Notes: generated by a model not told the origin, from the sequence alone. Positions 51,703 to 61,015 are shown, counted from the first letter of the stretch. The stretch is DNA of 64,000 nt from Paenisporosarcina sp. OV554 (GCF_003058165.1 NZ_QBUC01000001.1:124001-188000); one strand, 5' to 3'. Made by a program: numbers and translations.

Positions 51703-51781
51703 CGTTCCTTTACATGCTAGGCGCAAATGTACTTTTTTGTTTGTTTGTAATATCAACAGCGTTCTTAAACTTTACCAAAAT

Positions 51782-52085
51782 AAAAAAAGCAGGGAGAGGC
51801 CGAAATAGCATCTTCGGCCGAACATCTACATAAAGAAACCTTCTATTCTGTAGTAAACCAAATCAAAATTACTGTGTCCTTCCAGGTTGCAAGGGAGCGG
51901 AGGATGCACAACCGCCGCAGGATAATCTACAAAAAGAGAGGTGGGCGAGTGACGCAGTCACAAGCCCAACTCTCTTTATTCTCTAGATTATTGTGCAGCA
52001 GGTACAGCGTCCGAAGCGAACTGGAAACCTGTCATCCTCAGTAAATGGAACCAAGGTTTCGGTATGCAGTTGTGAAGATATTTCT
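51782..52085 (-). ncRNA. Candidate structured small RNA, copy 1
   Basis: Read on the minus strand, the unit starts in an AT-rich stretch near 52085-52110, folds into an extended stem with internal loops, and ends in a Rho-independent terminator: GGCCGAA / TTCGGCC hairpin with outer GTAG / CTGC followed by T7 (51782-51829). The terminator on this strand, and not on the other, fixes the probable direction. Not recognised as 6S, tmRNA, RNase P, SRP or OLE RNA. Confidence 0.5.
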
Positions 52086-52287
52086 TAAATTGAATGTTAA
52101 TAAGATGTTTTGAAAATAAAGTGTCTGTTAAACTATCCTGTCGTTTATCGTACATTTGCGCTTAGCGCACGTTTCTCATGAGCCAACAAGTATGAAAACA
52201 CCTACTTGTGGGTCTCGTTCTTCACGCTCATGCGGCATTCTAGGCGCAAATGTACTTTTTTGTTTGTTTGTAATACTTTACCAAAAT

Positions 52288-52590
52288 AAAAAAAGCAGAT
52301 AGAGGCCGAAATAGCATCTTCGGCCGAACATCTACTTAGAGAAACCTTCTATTCTGTAGTAAACCAAATCAAAATTACTGTGTCCTTCCAGGTTGCAAGG
52401 GAGCGAATGATGCAAACCCGCCGCAGGATAATCTACAAAAAGAGAGGTGGGCGAGTGACGCAGTCACAAGCGCCTCCTCTTTGTTCTCTAGATTATTGTG
52501 CAGCAGGTAAAGCGTCAGAAGCGAACTGGAAACCTGTCATCCTCTGTTAATGGAATCAAGGTTTCGGTATGCAGTTGTGATGATATTTCT
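52288..52590 (-). ncRNA. Candidate structured small RNA, copy 2
   Basis: Same architecture as copy 1. Its terminator is better: outer stem GTAGAT / ATCTGC (six pairs), inner stem GGCCGAA / TTCGGCC, then T7 (52288-52335). Within the central arm the loop-proximal strand differs from copy 1 (GCGCCTCC versus GCCCAACT) yet still pairs with AGAGGTGGGC using a bulge, which argues for selection on structure. Confidence 0.5.
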
Positions 52591-52897
52591 TAAATTAAAT
52601 GTTAATAAGATGTTTTGAAAATAAAGTGTCTGTTAAACGATCCTGTTGTTTATCGTACATTTGCTCTTAGCGCACGTTTCGCATGAGCCAACAAGTATGA
52701 AAACACCTACTTGTGGGTCTCATTCTTCACGTTCTTGCAACATGATAGTCGTTAATGTACTCGTTTGTTTGTTCTTCAATATCAACAGTTCTCTTTAACA
52801 TAGACTGTTTGTTAAGTAACAATTAAAATCCGTATTTTGTATCCACATATAAAAATTGTTAATATTGTGTCAGTATATATTTTGGAACAATTCATGT

Positions 52898-52926
52898 TTG
52901 AAGTAACTGGGCTTAACGCATATGAT
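52898..52926 (+). promoter_or_regulatory. SigA-type promoter of the RND gene
   Basis: TTGAAG (52898-52903) and TATGAT (52921-52926), spacer 17, 37 bases before the ATG. Confidence 0.65.
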
Positions 52927-52962
52927 AGAGGTAGAAGTTAGTGCAAGAAAGGAATTCACCAA

Positions 52963-55900
52963 ATGAAAATTAGCGATTTTTCAATAAAACGTCCCGTATT
53001 TACAATTGTTATTATGTTTTTGGTCATCATTTTAGGCGCAGTTTCTTTTTTAAAAATACCAGTTACCTTAATCCCAGAGTTGAATCCACCAATAGGTGTT
53101 GTTGTAACGAGCTACCCTGGTGCAAGCCCGACGGAAGTTAGTGAAAAAGTGACAAAACCGTTGGAAGCAAGCTTATCTACTTTACCGGGTATTAAAACCT
53201 TGCAATCTTCTTCGCGAGAAGGGACAAACTTTATTTTTTTACAATTTGATTGGTCTACAGACATAGATGATGTGCAGACAGATATCATGCAACGTATTGA
53301 TCAAACACCTGTTCCTGATGAATCACAGAAACCCCGATTCTTAAAATTCGATCCTTCTCAGTTTCCAGTCATTCAGCTCTCACTACGTGCTCCAGAGAAT
53401 GGACAAGACGTTCGAATAATTGCAGAGCAATTAGAAAAGGAGCTGCGTCGAACGGAGGGTGTAGCAAGTGTGAATGTTTCGGGGGCTTTGGTTGAGGAAG
53501 TACAAATTTTACTTGATCAACAAAAACTAGAAGATAAAGGCTTAGCACAGTCTGATATTGTGCAACTGATTCAAGCGAATAATGTATCATTCCCTGGAGA
53601 TCCCATAGAAACTGAAGATGGTAAGCAATTAACAACTCGAATTGTCAGCACTTTGACGACAGTTGAAGATATTCAAAATCTAGTTGTTACAGTTAATCCG
53701 TTGGATGGTAAAAACATCCTTATTGAGGATGTGGCTACTGTTGTTCTAGCTGAACAGGAAACTTCGATAGAAACCCGTGCCAATGAAGAACCGGCTGTTT
53801 TAATGTCTGTGTTGCAGGAATCTGGTGCAAACACTGCGGATGTTTCTACTTCTTTTAAAGAATCACTAGATGAACTTTTACAAAAAGACGAGTTTAAAGG
53901 TGTAGAAGCAGATATTTTATTTGACCAAGGAGATTACGTCAAATTAGCTATTGGCAACATTGGCTCTTCTTTAATATTTGGTGGACTTTTCGCCATGTTA
54001 GTGTTGTTTGTTTTCTTACGCGGAATAAAGAGTCCAATTATTATCGGTATAGCGATCCCTTATTCGGTCATCGTGACATTTGTTTTAATGTATTTTGCAG
54101 ATTTCGCGTTAAATATCATGACATTAGGGGCACTTGCTCTAGGTATTGGTATGTTAGTTGATAACGCCATTGTCGTTATTGAAAATATTGAACGTCATTT
54201 AAGCATGGGCAAAGATTCCAAAACCGCTGCGTCAGAAGGAACAAAAGAAGTTTCCGGTGCGATTATTGCTTCAACCGTAACGACGGTTGCGGTATTTGTG
54301 CCAGTTATTTTCATTACAGGATTAATTGGTCAGATATTCACTGAGTTTGCTTTGACGATTTCGTTTAGTTTAATCGCTTCATTGGTCGTGGCATTAACCG
54401 TTATTCCTATGCTTGCCAGTCGTATGTTGAGTAAACCGAAAGGCGATCCTGAAGCGAGAAGACGACGTTCAAAATCATATAATAAGTTCGAACGTTCCAT
54501 TAAATGGGCACTCGGACATCGTCTCATGGTAATGGGCATCACAACTATTATGCTTGTTGCTGGTGTATTTGGTTTATTCCAAGTAGGAACTGAATTTTTA
54601 CCTGCAACTGATGAAGGTTTTGTAAGTGTCAATGTAGAACTGGAAAACGGCTCTTCTACTAGTGCTACAAAAGAAGTTGTTGAAAGAATAGAGGACACAT
54701 TAAAGAAAGAAAAAGATGTGGATGTATATGTTAGTTTAGTTGGAGGTACTCAACAAGGACAGTCACAAGGATCCTCCGAAACTAATAGAGCTGAAATATA
54801 CGTTAAGCTTGTAGAGTTAGATGACCGTGATCGCTCAGTATTTGAGTTTGTCGATGAAGTACAACCAAAGGTATTAGATTTAGTAGGAGATCAAGCTGAA
54901 GTTAATTTTAACTTACAAACAGCTGCTGGTTCCACACCGAATTCATTGTCATTTTCAGTGACGGATACAGACAAAGAACGATTGGAAAAAGCTGTTTCAG
55001 ACATCCGAAAATCTTTAAGTAAATTAGACTCAGTTAGTGAACTTTCAAATGATATGGAAGAAACCATTGAGGAAATACAAATGACTGTAGACAAAGAAGC
55101 CGCAACTGAATACGGTCTTGCTCCTGCACAAATAGCACAAACTGTTAATAGTGTGACCCGTGGGGCATTTGCTACTCAAATTATTTCAGAAAATGATGAT
55201 GTTTATGGGGTGTACGTTAAATACGATGAAAAGTATCGTAGCAACATTGAACAGCTCAAGCAATTAAAGCTACGAACTCCCTCAGGCCAATTTGTAAAGT
55301 TGCAAGAAGTAGCCACTATAGAAATAGCAGAAGGTCCAGTTGCTATTCGTCGAGTTGATCAAGCGAGTTCAGTTAATTTCTCACTGAAATACCAATCCAC
55401 ATATTCTTTAGGTGAAATGTCAGATCAAGTTGACGAAGCCATTGAGAAATTAAAGTTGCCAGAAGAAGTTGATATCACTTTTAGCGGAGATAGAGAACTA
55501 TTTGAAAGTGCAATTAATGATATGTTACTAGCTGTCATACTCGCTGTTGTATTAGTTTATATTGTAATGGCGGCTCAGTTTGAATCGTTTAAATATCCGT
55601 TTGTGATTATGTTCTCCGTACCGTTAATGATTATTGGTGTAGCGTTAGGTTTGTTCATCACACAAACACCTATTAGCATAACAGCCGTCATAGGATTATT
55701 GGTTCTAGTCGGTATCGTGGTAAACAATGGGATTATGCTAGTTGATTTTATTAATCAACGAAAAGATGCAGGATACTCTTCATATGAAGCCATTGTTTCT
55801 TCCGCTCGAGATCGATTAAGACCCATCCTAATGACTACTCTGACAACAATTCTAGGATTATTACCCCTAGCTGTTGGTATTGGTGAAGGGACAGAAATTA

Positions 55901-56016
55901 ATCAACCAATGGGCATAGTTGTTATTGGTGGATTATTAAGCTCTACATTATTAACACTATACGTAATACCAGTTATTTATAGTTTGTTCGACCGAGAAAC
56001 ACGTCGGAGTTCGTAA
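52963..56016 (+). CDS. RND efflux transporter (SwrC/YerP-like, AcrB family)
   Basis: A 1017-residue RND protein with 12 helices and two large outside loops. It begins ISDFSIKRPVFTIVIMF; the TM4 proton-relay motif is GMLVDNAIVVIENIERHL (about 385-402, Asp and following), and the second half ends with PLMIIGVALGLF, GIVVNNGIMLVDFINQR and RLRPILMTTLTTILGLLPLA. B. subtilis SwrC (1065 residues) exports surfactin and other amphiphiles without an outer membrane partner. Here no adjacent membrane fusion protein is found, which fits the SwrC type. Ribosome site AAAGGA; own promoter and terminator. Confidence 0.93.
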   Translation: MKISDFSIKRPVFTIVIMFLVIILGAVSFLKIPVTLIPELNPPIGVVVTSYPGASPTEVSEKVTKPLEASLSTLPGIKTLQSSSREGTNFIFLQFDWSTDIDDVQTDIMQRIDQTPVPDESQKPRFLKFDPSQFPVIQLSLRAPENGQDVRIIAEQLEKELRRTEGVASVNVSGALVEEVQILLDQQKLEDKGLAQSDIVQLIQANNVSFPGDPIETEDGKQLTTRIVSTLTTVEDIQNLVVTVNPLDGKNILIEDVATVVLAEQETSIETRANEEPAVLMSVLQESGANTADVSTSFKESLDELLQKDEFKGVEADILFDQGDYVKLAIGNIGSSLIFGGLFAMLVLFVFLRGIKSPIIIGIAIPYSVIVTFVLMYFADFALNIMTLGALALGIGMLVDNAIVVIENIERHLSMGKDSKTAASEGTKEVSGAIIASTVTTVAVFVPVIFITGLIGQIFTEFALTISFSLIASLVVALTVIPMLASRMLSKPKGDPEARRRRSKSYNKFERSIKWALGHRLMVMGITTIMLVAGVFGLFQVGTEFLPATDEGFVSVNVELENGSSTSATKEVVERIEDTLKKEKDVDVYVSLVGGTQQGQSQGSSETNRAEIYVKLVELDDRDRSVFEFVDEVQPKVLDLVGDQAEVNFNLQTAAGSTPNSLSFSVTDTDKERLEKAVSDIRKSLSKLDSVSELSNDMEETIEEIQMTVDKEAATEYGLAPAQIAQTVNSVTRGAFATQIISENDDVYGVYVKYDEKYRSNIEQLKQLKLRTPSGQFVKLQEVATIEIAEGPVAIRRVDQASSVNFSLKYQSTYSLGEMSDQVDEAIEKLKLPEEVDITFSGDRELFESAINDMLLAVILAVVLVYIVMAAQFESFKYPFVIMFSVPLMIIGVALGLFITQTPISITAVIGLLVLVGIVVNNGIMLVDFINQRKDAGYSSYEAIVSSARDRLRPILMTTLTTILGLLPLAVGIGEGTEINQPMGIVVIGGLLSSTLLTLYVIPVIYSLFDRETRRSS

Positions 56017-56023
56017 CGATCTT

Positions 56024-56063
56024 AAACAACATCTATTCAGAAACTAGAATAGATGTTGTTTTT
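56024..56063 (+). terminator. Terminator of the RND gene
   Basis: AACAACATCTATTC / GAATAGATGTTGTT perfect 14-bp stem, 7-base loop, T5. Confidence 0.92.
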
Positions 56064-56112
56064 AAATTCGTATTTTTGTATTATTCAGTTAACAAAGATT
56101 TGGAGGAAGCTT

Positions 56113-57197
56113 ATGCATATTCCGTTTTTTACTGGATTCCCCGGATTTATCTCTAGACAAATCATAGGAGAATTAATTCATCAAAAAAAAACTGAAACTA
56201 TTTTTGCCATTGTTCTACCATCACAATTAGTGATTGCTAGAGAAGTAGCGAAAGATTTAGTAAAACAATCACAAAACGTCAATATTCATTTAGTTGAAGG
56301 GATATCACATTACCAAATATGGGCATGACAGATGAAAGTTTACAACAAGTACGTGAACAAGTGACCGTGGTTTGGCATTTAGCAGCACTGTATGATTTAG
56401 CAGTTCCTAGAGATATTGCATGGAAGGTTAATGTACATGGCACGCAAATGGTAAATGAATTTGTCCAAACTCTCCCAAGAATTTCGAGATATATGTATTT
56501 CAGTACCGCATATATTGCAGGCACACGAGAAGGTATCTTGAGGGAAGATGAATTAATTCGTCCTAGTGGGTTTAAGAATTATTATGAAGAAACAAAATTT
56601 GAAGCAGAACTACTTGTTGAGGAGATAAAATTAACCATACCTACAACAATTATTCGCCCTGGAATTGTACGAGGACATTCAGTAACTGGAGAAACCATCA
56701 AGTTTGATGGTCCATATTTTTTTATTAATATGATTGAAAATTTAAAAAAACTTCCAGTGATTCCGTATGTAGGAAAGTCTAGTGCGTTTATTAACGTAGT
56801 GCCAATAGATTTTATTATTAAAGCAGTTGTTTATTTTAGTGAAAATAAAAGAGCAGAAGGCAAAACTCTGCATTTAACTGATCCAAACCCTCATCCGGTT
56901 GAAGAAGTGTATCGCCATATGGTATGGGAAATTACCGGTAAATTGCCAAAAGGAAGATTCCCTCTGGTCCTTGCCAAAAAAGGACTTGATATTAAATTTA
57001 TCAGACAGAAATTAGGTGTGGAAAAAGAAACATTGGACTATTTAACCTGGTCAGCACAGTTTAATACAGAGGTCGCTAAAGAAGTGCTAAAGGATAGTGA
57101 TATTGAATGCGCGGATTTCATTGATTCGTTACCATCCATGATTGCGTTTTATCAATTGCACAAAAAAGAGAATCACTATCATATTCAAATAAAGTAG
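56113..57197 (+). pseudogene. NAD-dependent epimerase/acyl-reductase-like SDR, frameshifted
   Basis: ATG at 56113 after TGGAGGAAG. Frame 1 has the cofactor motif TGFPGFISRQII and runs to VEGISHYQIW; adding one G to the GGG at 56299-56301 gives VEGDITLPNMGMTDESLQ and continues seamlessly with VWHLAALYDLAVP, VNVHGTQMVNEF, MYFSTAYIAGTREG, the catalytic YYEETKFEAE (Tyr-x3-Lys) and IIRPGIVRGHSVTG. Together about 361 residues: an extended SDR of the NAD_binding_4 (fatty acyl-CoA/thioester reductase-like) family. The homopolymer site makes a sequencing error plausible. Confidence 0.85.
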
Positions 57198-57267
57198 TAC
57201 ATTGTTTACAACTTTACAGTTTATGATATAATTAGGATAGATGAAAACTTAATAAACTTTTGACTTT

Positions 57268-57367
57268 TGTCAAAGGGGAGTAGCTATAGGGAAACCTATT
57301 TCATAGTCGTCATTACGTGGGTAAAACCATCGGTTATGATAGCCATTATATAATGAGCTTAGCAAGA
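57268..57367 (+). promoter_or_regulatory. yybP-ykoY Mn2+ riboswitch
   Basis: Contains the family consensus: AAAGGGGAGTAGC on the 5' side, a GGGAAACC stem-loop, TCGTCATTACGTGGG with L3 ACG, and the matching GGTAAAACC part, closing at ATGAGCTTAG. It precedes a TerC-family Mn2+ exporter gene, the standard partner. Mn2+ binding should prevent the terminator at 57364. Confidence 0.9.
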
Positions 57368-57400
57368 CCTTTGCCTTTTATTAGGCATAGGTCTTTTTTG
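57364..57400 (+). terminator. Riboswitch-controlled terminator before the terC-like gene
   Basis: AAGACCTTTGCCT / AGGCATAGGTCTT stem with a T6 tail, 30 bases before the gene start. Confidence 0.9.
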
Positions 57401-57430
57401 TTTTCAATAATTCATTAAAAGGAGATTAAC

Positions 57431-58096
57431 ATGGATATATTTACAGGGGAATTTTTCGTGGCTTTGTTATCTATTATCATGATTGATTTAGTTTTAGCAG
57501 GAGACAATGCAATTGTTATTGGGATGTCTGCTAAGAACTTGCCAGAACATCATCGTAAGAAAGCAATTATATGGGGTACAGTCGGTGCAGTGGTTATAAG
57601 AATTCTTGCAACACTAGCGATTGTTTGGTTATTGAAAATTCCAGGTTTACAACTTGTTGGCGGAATCATCCTTATTGGGATTGCTTACAAGTTATTAATT
57701 GATGAAAGTGATTTAGGCGATCACAAAGCTTCATCGAATTTATGGGGAGCAATTGGTACCATCATTGTTGCTGATACAATTATGGGATTGGACAATGTAC
57801 TGGCTGTTGCTGGAGCAGCACACGGTAGTTTCCTTTTAGTCGTATTGGGATTAATAATAAGCGTTCCGATAATGGTATGGGGTAGTACACTATTTGTTAA
57901 ATTAATCGACAAATACCCAATCATTATTTATATTGGTTCTGGTGTATTAGCTTTCACAGCTGCTAGAATGATTACTCATGAACCCTTTTTGAAAGATTTC
58001 TTTGAGACTAATCCGATTATTGCTTATACAATGATCATTGTAGTTACAGTAGGAGTGATTCTTGCGGGTCGATTTAAAAATAAAAAAACTTTGTAA
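57431..58096 (+). CDS. TerC-family manganese exporter (YjbE/YkoY-like)
   Basis: A 221-residue membrane protein with seven helices. Both Asp-containing family motifs are intact: DLVLAGDNAIVIGMSAKNLP (residues 20-39) and DTIMGLDNVLAVAGAAHG (about 115-132). These are metal-site motifs of the LysE/TerC fold; B. subtilis homologues (MeeY/MeeF) export Mn2+ and load exoenzymes. Regulation by the upstream Mn2+ riboswitch supports that role. Start ATG after AAAGGAG. Confidence 0.93.
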   Translation: MDIFTGEFFVALLSIIMIDLVLAGDNAIVIGMSAKNLPEHHRKKAIIWGTVGAVVIRILATLAIVWLLKIPGLQLVGGIILIGIAYKLLIDESDLGDHKASSNLWGAIGTIIVADTIMGLDNVLAVAGAAHGSFLLVVLGLIISVPIMVWGSTLFVKLIDKYPIIIYIGSGVLAFTAARMITHEPFLKDFFETNPIIAYTMIIVVTVGVILAGRFKNKKTL

Positions 58097-58156
58097 TGGC
58101 CGATGAAGTCGATCGGGAAAGTGAAAAAAAATAACTTATAGCCTTAATAAAAACAT

Positions 58157-58200
58157 CAAAAACTGCTGAAAATCAAATTGATTTTCAGCAGTTTTTTTTT
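58157..58200 (+). terminator. Terminator of the terC-like gene
   Basis: AACTGCTGAAAATCA / TGATTTTCAGCAGTT perfect stem, short loop, T9. Confidence 0.93.
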
Positions 58201-58202
58201 AT

Positions 58203-58233
58203 ACCCCCATAAAGATATATAAACTAATCGAAT
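58203..58233 (+). promoter_or_regulatory. SigI-type promoter of the secreted repeat protein
   Basis: ACCCCC (58203-58208) and CGAAT (58229-58233) with a 20-base spacer match the ACCCC / CGAA pattern of SigI promoters. The sigI-rsgI genes lie directly downstream, supporting control by this sigma factor. Confidence 0.5.
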
Positions 58234-58282
58234 AGTTAGAAGAACGCAAAACGTTCAAAAAAACTATATGAGGTGTATCACA

Positions 58283-58978
58283 TTGAAAAATTATAAAAAA
58301 ATAAGTGCAGCATTACTAGCAACAGGATTAATTGCATCAACTTCAATCCAAGTATTTGCAAATGATACTGAAAAAGTGGACACAACAAACTTTGAAACAG
58401 TAAATCTACAAGACGCTTTGAACAACGTCAAAAATGATTCAACTGCAGTCGAAGATTTACAAATGATTGTTGCAAATATCCCAGTAGGATTAAATACAAA
58501 TAATATATTTGCACTATCGACTAATATTGAAAAAATAAACAATCCACAAGCTAAATCAGCTCTTAAAAAGAATCTTGAAAAAGCAATTGCGAAATATGAA
58601 GAAAATAATAAAGAAAATCCGACTACTGAAACACCAGTTGTTGTTGAAGATGAAACGGAAGTAGAAAAAACGGTTCCAGAAACAGTAGAAACTGAAAGTG
58701 AAAAAACAGAAAAACAAGTTACTCATGATTTGAAAAAGGCTGAAAGAGAAGCAGCAAAAGAAGCTCAAAAAGCAGCCGAATTATTAGAAAAACAAGAGCA
58801 CAAAGCAGCACAACAAGCGAAAAAACAAGAACGTAAAGCAGCACAACAAGCGAAAAAATCGGAGCACAAGGCAACACAACAAGTGAAAAAAGAAGAACGT
58901 AAAGTAGCACAACATGTGAAAAAAGGAGAGCATACAGCAAAACAACATTCAAAAAAAGAAGGAAAAGATAAGAAATAA
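58283..58978 (+). CDS. Secreted protein with five 11-residue basic repeats
   Basis: TTG at 58283, seven bases after GAGGTG, gives an N terminus with a clean signal peptide (MKNYKKISAALLATGLIAS, cleavage after VFA). Residues 30-110 are an alpha-helical DUF-like part (NLQDALNNVKNDSTAV); an acidic Glu/Thr linker follows; residues about 170-225 are five 11-residue repeats of the form KQEHKAAQQAK (variants KSEHKATQQVK, KEERKVAQHVK). 231 residues in total. Such Lys/His-rich coiled repeats could bind wall polymers. It is next to sigI-rsgI and preceded by a SigI-like promoter. Function unknown. Confidence 0.75.
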   Translation: MKNYKKISAALLATGLIASTSIQVFANDTEKVDTTNFETVNLQDALNNVKNDSTAVEDLQMIVANIPVGLNTNNIFALSTNIEKINNPQAKSALKKNLEKAIAKYEENNKENPTTETPVVVEDETEVEKTVPETVETESEKTEKQVTHDLKKAEREAAKEAQKAAELLEKQEHKAAQQAKKQERKAAQQAKKSEHKATQQVKKEERKVAQHVKKGEHTAKQHSKKEGKDKK

Positions 58979-59084
58979 GACTAGCAAATGTAAAGAAAAT
59001 GACATGCAAAATGACTTTTCATTTTCACAAGAACCCGTTACAATCGGATAGGACTTAACTATCGTACGAAAACGGGGTGGGCTT

Positions 59085-59843
59085 GTGATTCTAGCTTCAA
59101 TTCAAGGATTATTCTTAAAAAAACAATCAATACAAAATGTTGAGGCGCTTGTGATCCAAGCGAAAAATGGGAATAAGGAAGTTCATCATGAACTTCTTTC
59201 TTCCTATACTCCTTTTATGAAAAAAACAGCATCATTTGTGTGTAAACGCTATATTAATGAACAAGATGATGAATACAGTATTGCAATGCTTGCCTTTAAT
59301 GAAGCCATTGAGCATTATGAATTAGGCAAAAACGCCTCTTTTTTAACTTTCGCACACTTGCTGATTCGGCGTAAATTGATCGACTTTATACGTAAAGAAT
59401 CTAGAAGAAAAGAAATTAATATAGGCCAAATACCGTATGAACATGGAGACTATCAAGATGCATTTGACATCCTAGAGTCTTCACATTCATTTGATCAATT
59501 TACAGCGAAGCAGCAGGTAGAGGATAGAAAGCAACAAATAGCAATATATGAATCATTACTAAAACCTTATGGATTAAGTTTTCAAGTATTAGTTAAGGTA
59601 TCACCATCTCATGAAGACTCAAGACAAACAGCAATCCAAATTGCTCAAATCATTGTAGAGACAGATGAATTTTACGAGATATTCCAAACGAAGAAAAGGC
59701 TACCTATGAAAGAGCTAGAGGAGTTAGTAAATGTCTCGCGTAAGACAATTGAACGACATCGCAAATATATTGTGGCAATTGTTATTTTGCTGAAAAGTGA
59801 TTTGCATTACATTAAAGATTACTTAAAAGGGAGAATGTCATAA
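59085..59843 (+). CDS. sigI: RNA polymerase sigma factor SigI
   Basis: A 252-residue alternative sigma factor of the SigI group. Region 2 is seen in EVHHELLSSYTPFMKKTASF, EQDDEYSIAMLAFNEAIEHY and SFLTFAHLLIRRKLIDFIRK; the C-terminal SigI-specific domain ends with MKELEELVNVSRKTIERHRK, the DNA-binding helix-turn-helix. Start GTG at 59085 after GGGGTGG. It overlaps rsgI (TAATG). SigI controls heat and cell-wall stress genes in B. subtilis and cellulosome genes in clostridia. Confidence 0.95.
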   Translation: MILASIQGLFLKKQSIQNVEALVIQAKNGNKEVHHELLSSYTPFMKKTASFVCKRYINEQDDEYSIAMLAFNEAIEHYELGKNASFLTFAHLLIRRKLIDFIRKESRRKEINIGQIPYEHGDYQDAFDILESSHSFDQFTAKQQVEDRKQQIAIYESLLKPYGLSFQVLVKVSPSHEDSRQTAIQIAQIIVETDEFYEIFQTKKRLPMKELEELVNVSRKTIERHRKYIVAIVILLKSDLHYIKDYLKGRMS

Positions 59844-60901
59844 TGAACAAGCACAAAGGGATTGTCTTTGAGACAACATCTGCATATAGCATTTTCTTAA
59901 CGTCTGATGGACTTTTTGAAAAAGGCATACCCCTTACATCCTCTGTTCAAATTGGAGAAGAAGTTTATTTTCGACCATTTCAAAATAAAAAGCAACAAAA
60001 TTTAAAAGACTCATACAATTCAAGATGGACGGCACCTATAATATCCGTTGTCGCAACCATCGTATTATTATTTTCTGTTTTGTTGCCTGCCCAATCGAAT
60101 GTTTCTGCTTATGTTCAGATTGATATCAATCCAAGTATTGAACTTGGTATTAATAATGCTGGAAAAGTGTTTTTATTTAAAGGGCTGAATGAAGATGGTG
60201 TCGAGATTAAACGAGATATTTCATTTTGGAAAGGTAAGCCTTTATCATGGGTTTTACTGCAAATTGTAGATCGGACTGAATCACATATTGAGCAAACAGA
60301 AGTGATTGAGATAACAACAATCTACCAAAATGAAATGGATCATGAGAAATTAGAAAAAGTAATTGAAACTGCAGTAACTACTTCTGCAACTCAAGCTTTG
60401 CCTAAGAAACAATCGATAAAAGTGACCGAGGCTACAGTATCTGACTGGAAATCAGCAACAAGAAAAGGAGTTTCTGTCCAAGAGTATCAAAAAGAACGCA
60501 AAGATATGAATAAAGTTAAACATGATAAAGTGAAGCAAAAAGTGAAATCTGAAACACAAAAGACAAAAACTAAGAAGAATCAAGACAAACCAAAAATAGA
60601 AAAAGGCTTGAAAGAGAAAAACGGTCCAAAAAACGAGGAAATTAAATCTCTTAATAATTCTATGAAGCAAGAAAAACAAAAGATGAAACAAAATGATAGC
60701 AAGAAAGATCAATCGAATGAGAAACAAAAAGTAAATTATAAAAAAGAGAAACCTAAAGAAAAGTATAATGTGAAGCATCCTACTAATCAAAAAACCAAAT
60801 CAACTAAGAACAAAAATTCAAACTTTCATCACGGTAAAAAAGACAGGAAAGAAAGTGGAATCGAAAAAAAAAAATTCTTAAAAAAGAAAGAAAAGAAATA
60901 A
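59843..60901 (+). CDS. rsgI: Anti-sigma-I factor RsgI
   Basis: A 352-residue type II membrane protein: cytoplasmic RsgI_N domain (1-55, GIVFETTSAYSIFLTSDGLF) that binds SigI, one helix (about 64-86), then the extracytoplasmic core with SNVSAYVQIDINPSIELGIN, including the Asn-Val pair where RsgI proteins autocleave. From about residue 205 the chain is an extremely Lys/Gln/Asn-rich disordered tail (about 150 residues) in place of the carbohydrate-binding modules of clostridial RsgIs. This tail likely contacts anionic wall polymers. Start ATG overlaps the sigI stop. Confidence 0.93.
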   Translation: MNKHKGIVFETTSAYSIFLTSDGLFEKGIPLTSSVQIGEEVYFRPFQNKKQQNLKDSYNSRWTAPIISVVATIVLLFSVLLPAQSNVSAYVQIDINPSIELGINNAGKVFLFKGLNEDGVEIKRDISFWKGKPLSWVLLQIVDRTESHIEQTEVIEITTIYQNEMDHEKLEKVIETAVTTSATQALPKKQSIKVTEATVSDWKSATRKGVSVQEYQKERKDMNKVKHDKVKQKVKSETQKTKTKKNQDKPKIEKGLKEKNGPKNEEIKSLNNSMKQEKQKMKQNDSKKDQSNEKQKVNYKKEKPKEKYNVKHPTNQKTKSTKNKNSNFHHGKKDRKESGIEKKKFLKKKEKK

Positions 60902-60988
60902 AAAGATATAAGAAAACACATGAAAAAGTAGGCAATACCAGGGCAACTGGACAAAAGGATTCCAAAACAAAACAAAATAGAAAGTAAG

Positions 60989-61015
60989 TGCTTCTTCATA
61001 GAGAAGCATTTTTTT
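60989..61015 (+). terminator. Terminator after rsgI
   Basis: GTGCTTCTTC / GAGAAGCAT stem followed by T7, about 90 bases after the stop. Confidence 0.85.

Larger units (their letters stand above)
51601..52760. repeat. Tandem 505-bp structured intergenic unit, two copies plus edges
   Basis: Copy 1 (about 51782-52180) and copy 2 (about 52288-52685) are roughly 93-95% identical and offset by 505 bases; a GAGCCAACAAGTATG hairpin module occurs three times (51601, 52180, 52685). No protein frame is conserved. Each copy has long-range complementary arms: AGGTT with AACCT, GGATG with CATCC, GCACAA with TTGTGC and ATAATCTA with TAGATTAT, around an inner GGGC/GCCC and TGAC/GTCA hairpin. Between unit edges the word GGCGCAAATGTAC recurs. 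The layout implies structured RNA rather than a mobile element. Confidence 0.85.

Noticed and set aside
51782-52590. Known large RNAs (6S, tmRNA, RNase P, SRP, OLE)
   Set aside because: None of their conserved cores (for example the RNase P P4 strand or the SRP GGAA-type apex) is found. A covariance search could still reveal a rarer family.
51601-52760. IS element, MITE or group II intron
   Set aside because: No transposase or reverse transcriptase frame, no terminal inverted repeats bounding the unit and no target duplications; intron domain V is not recognisable.
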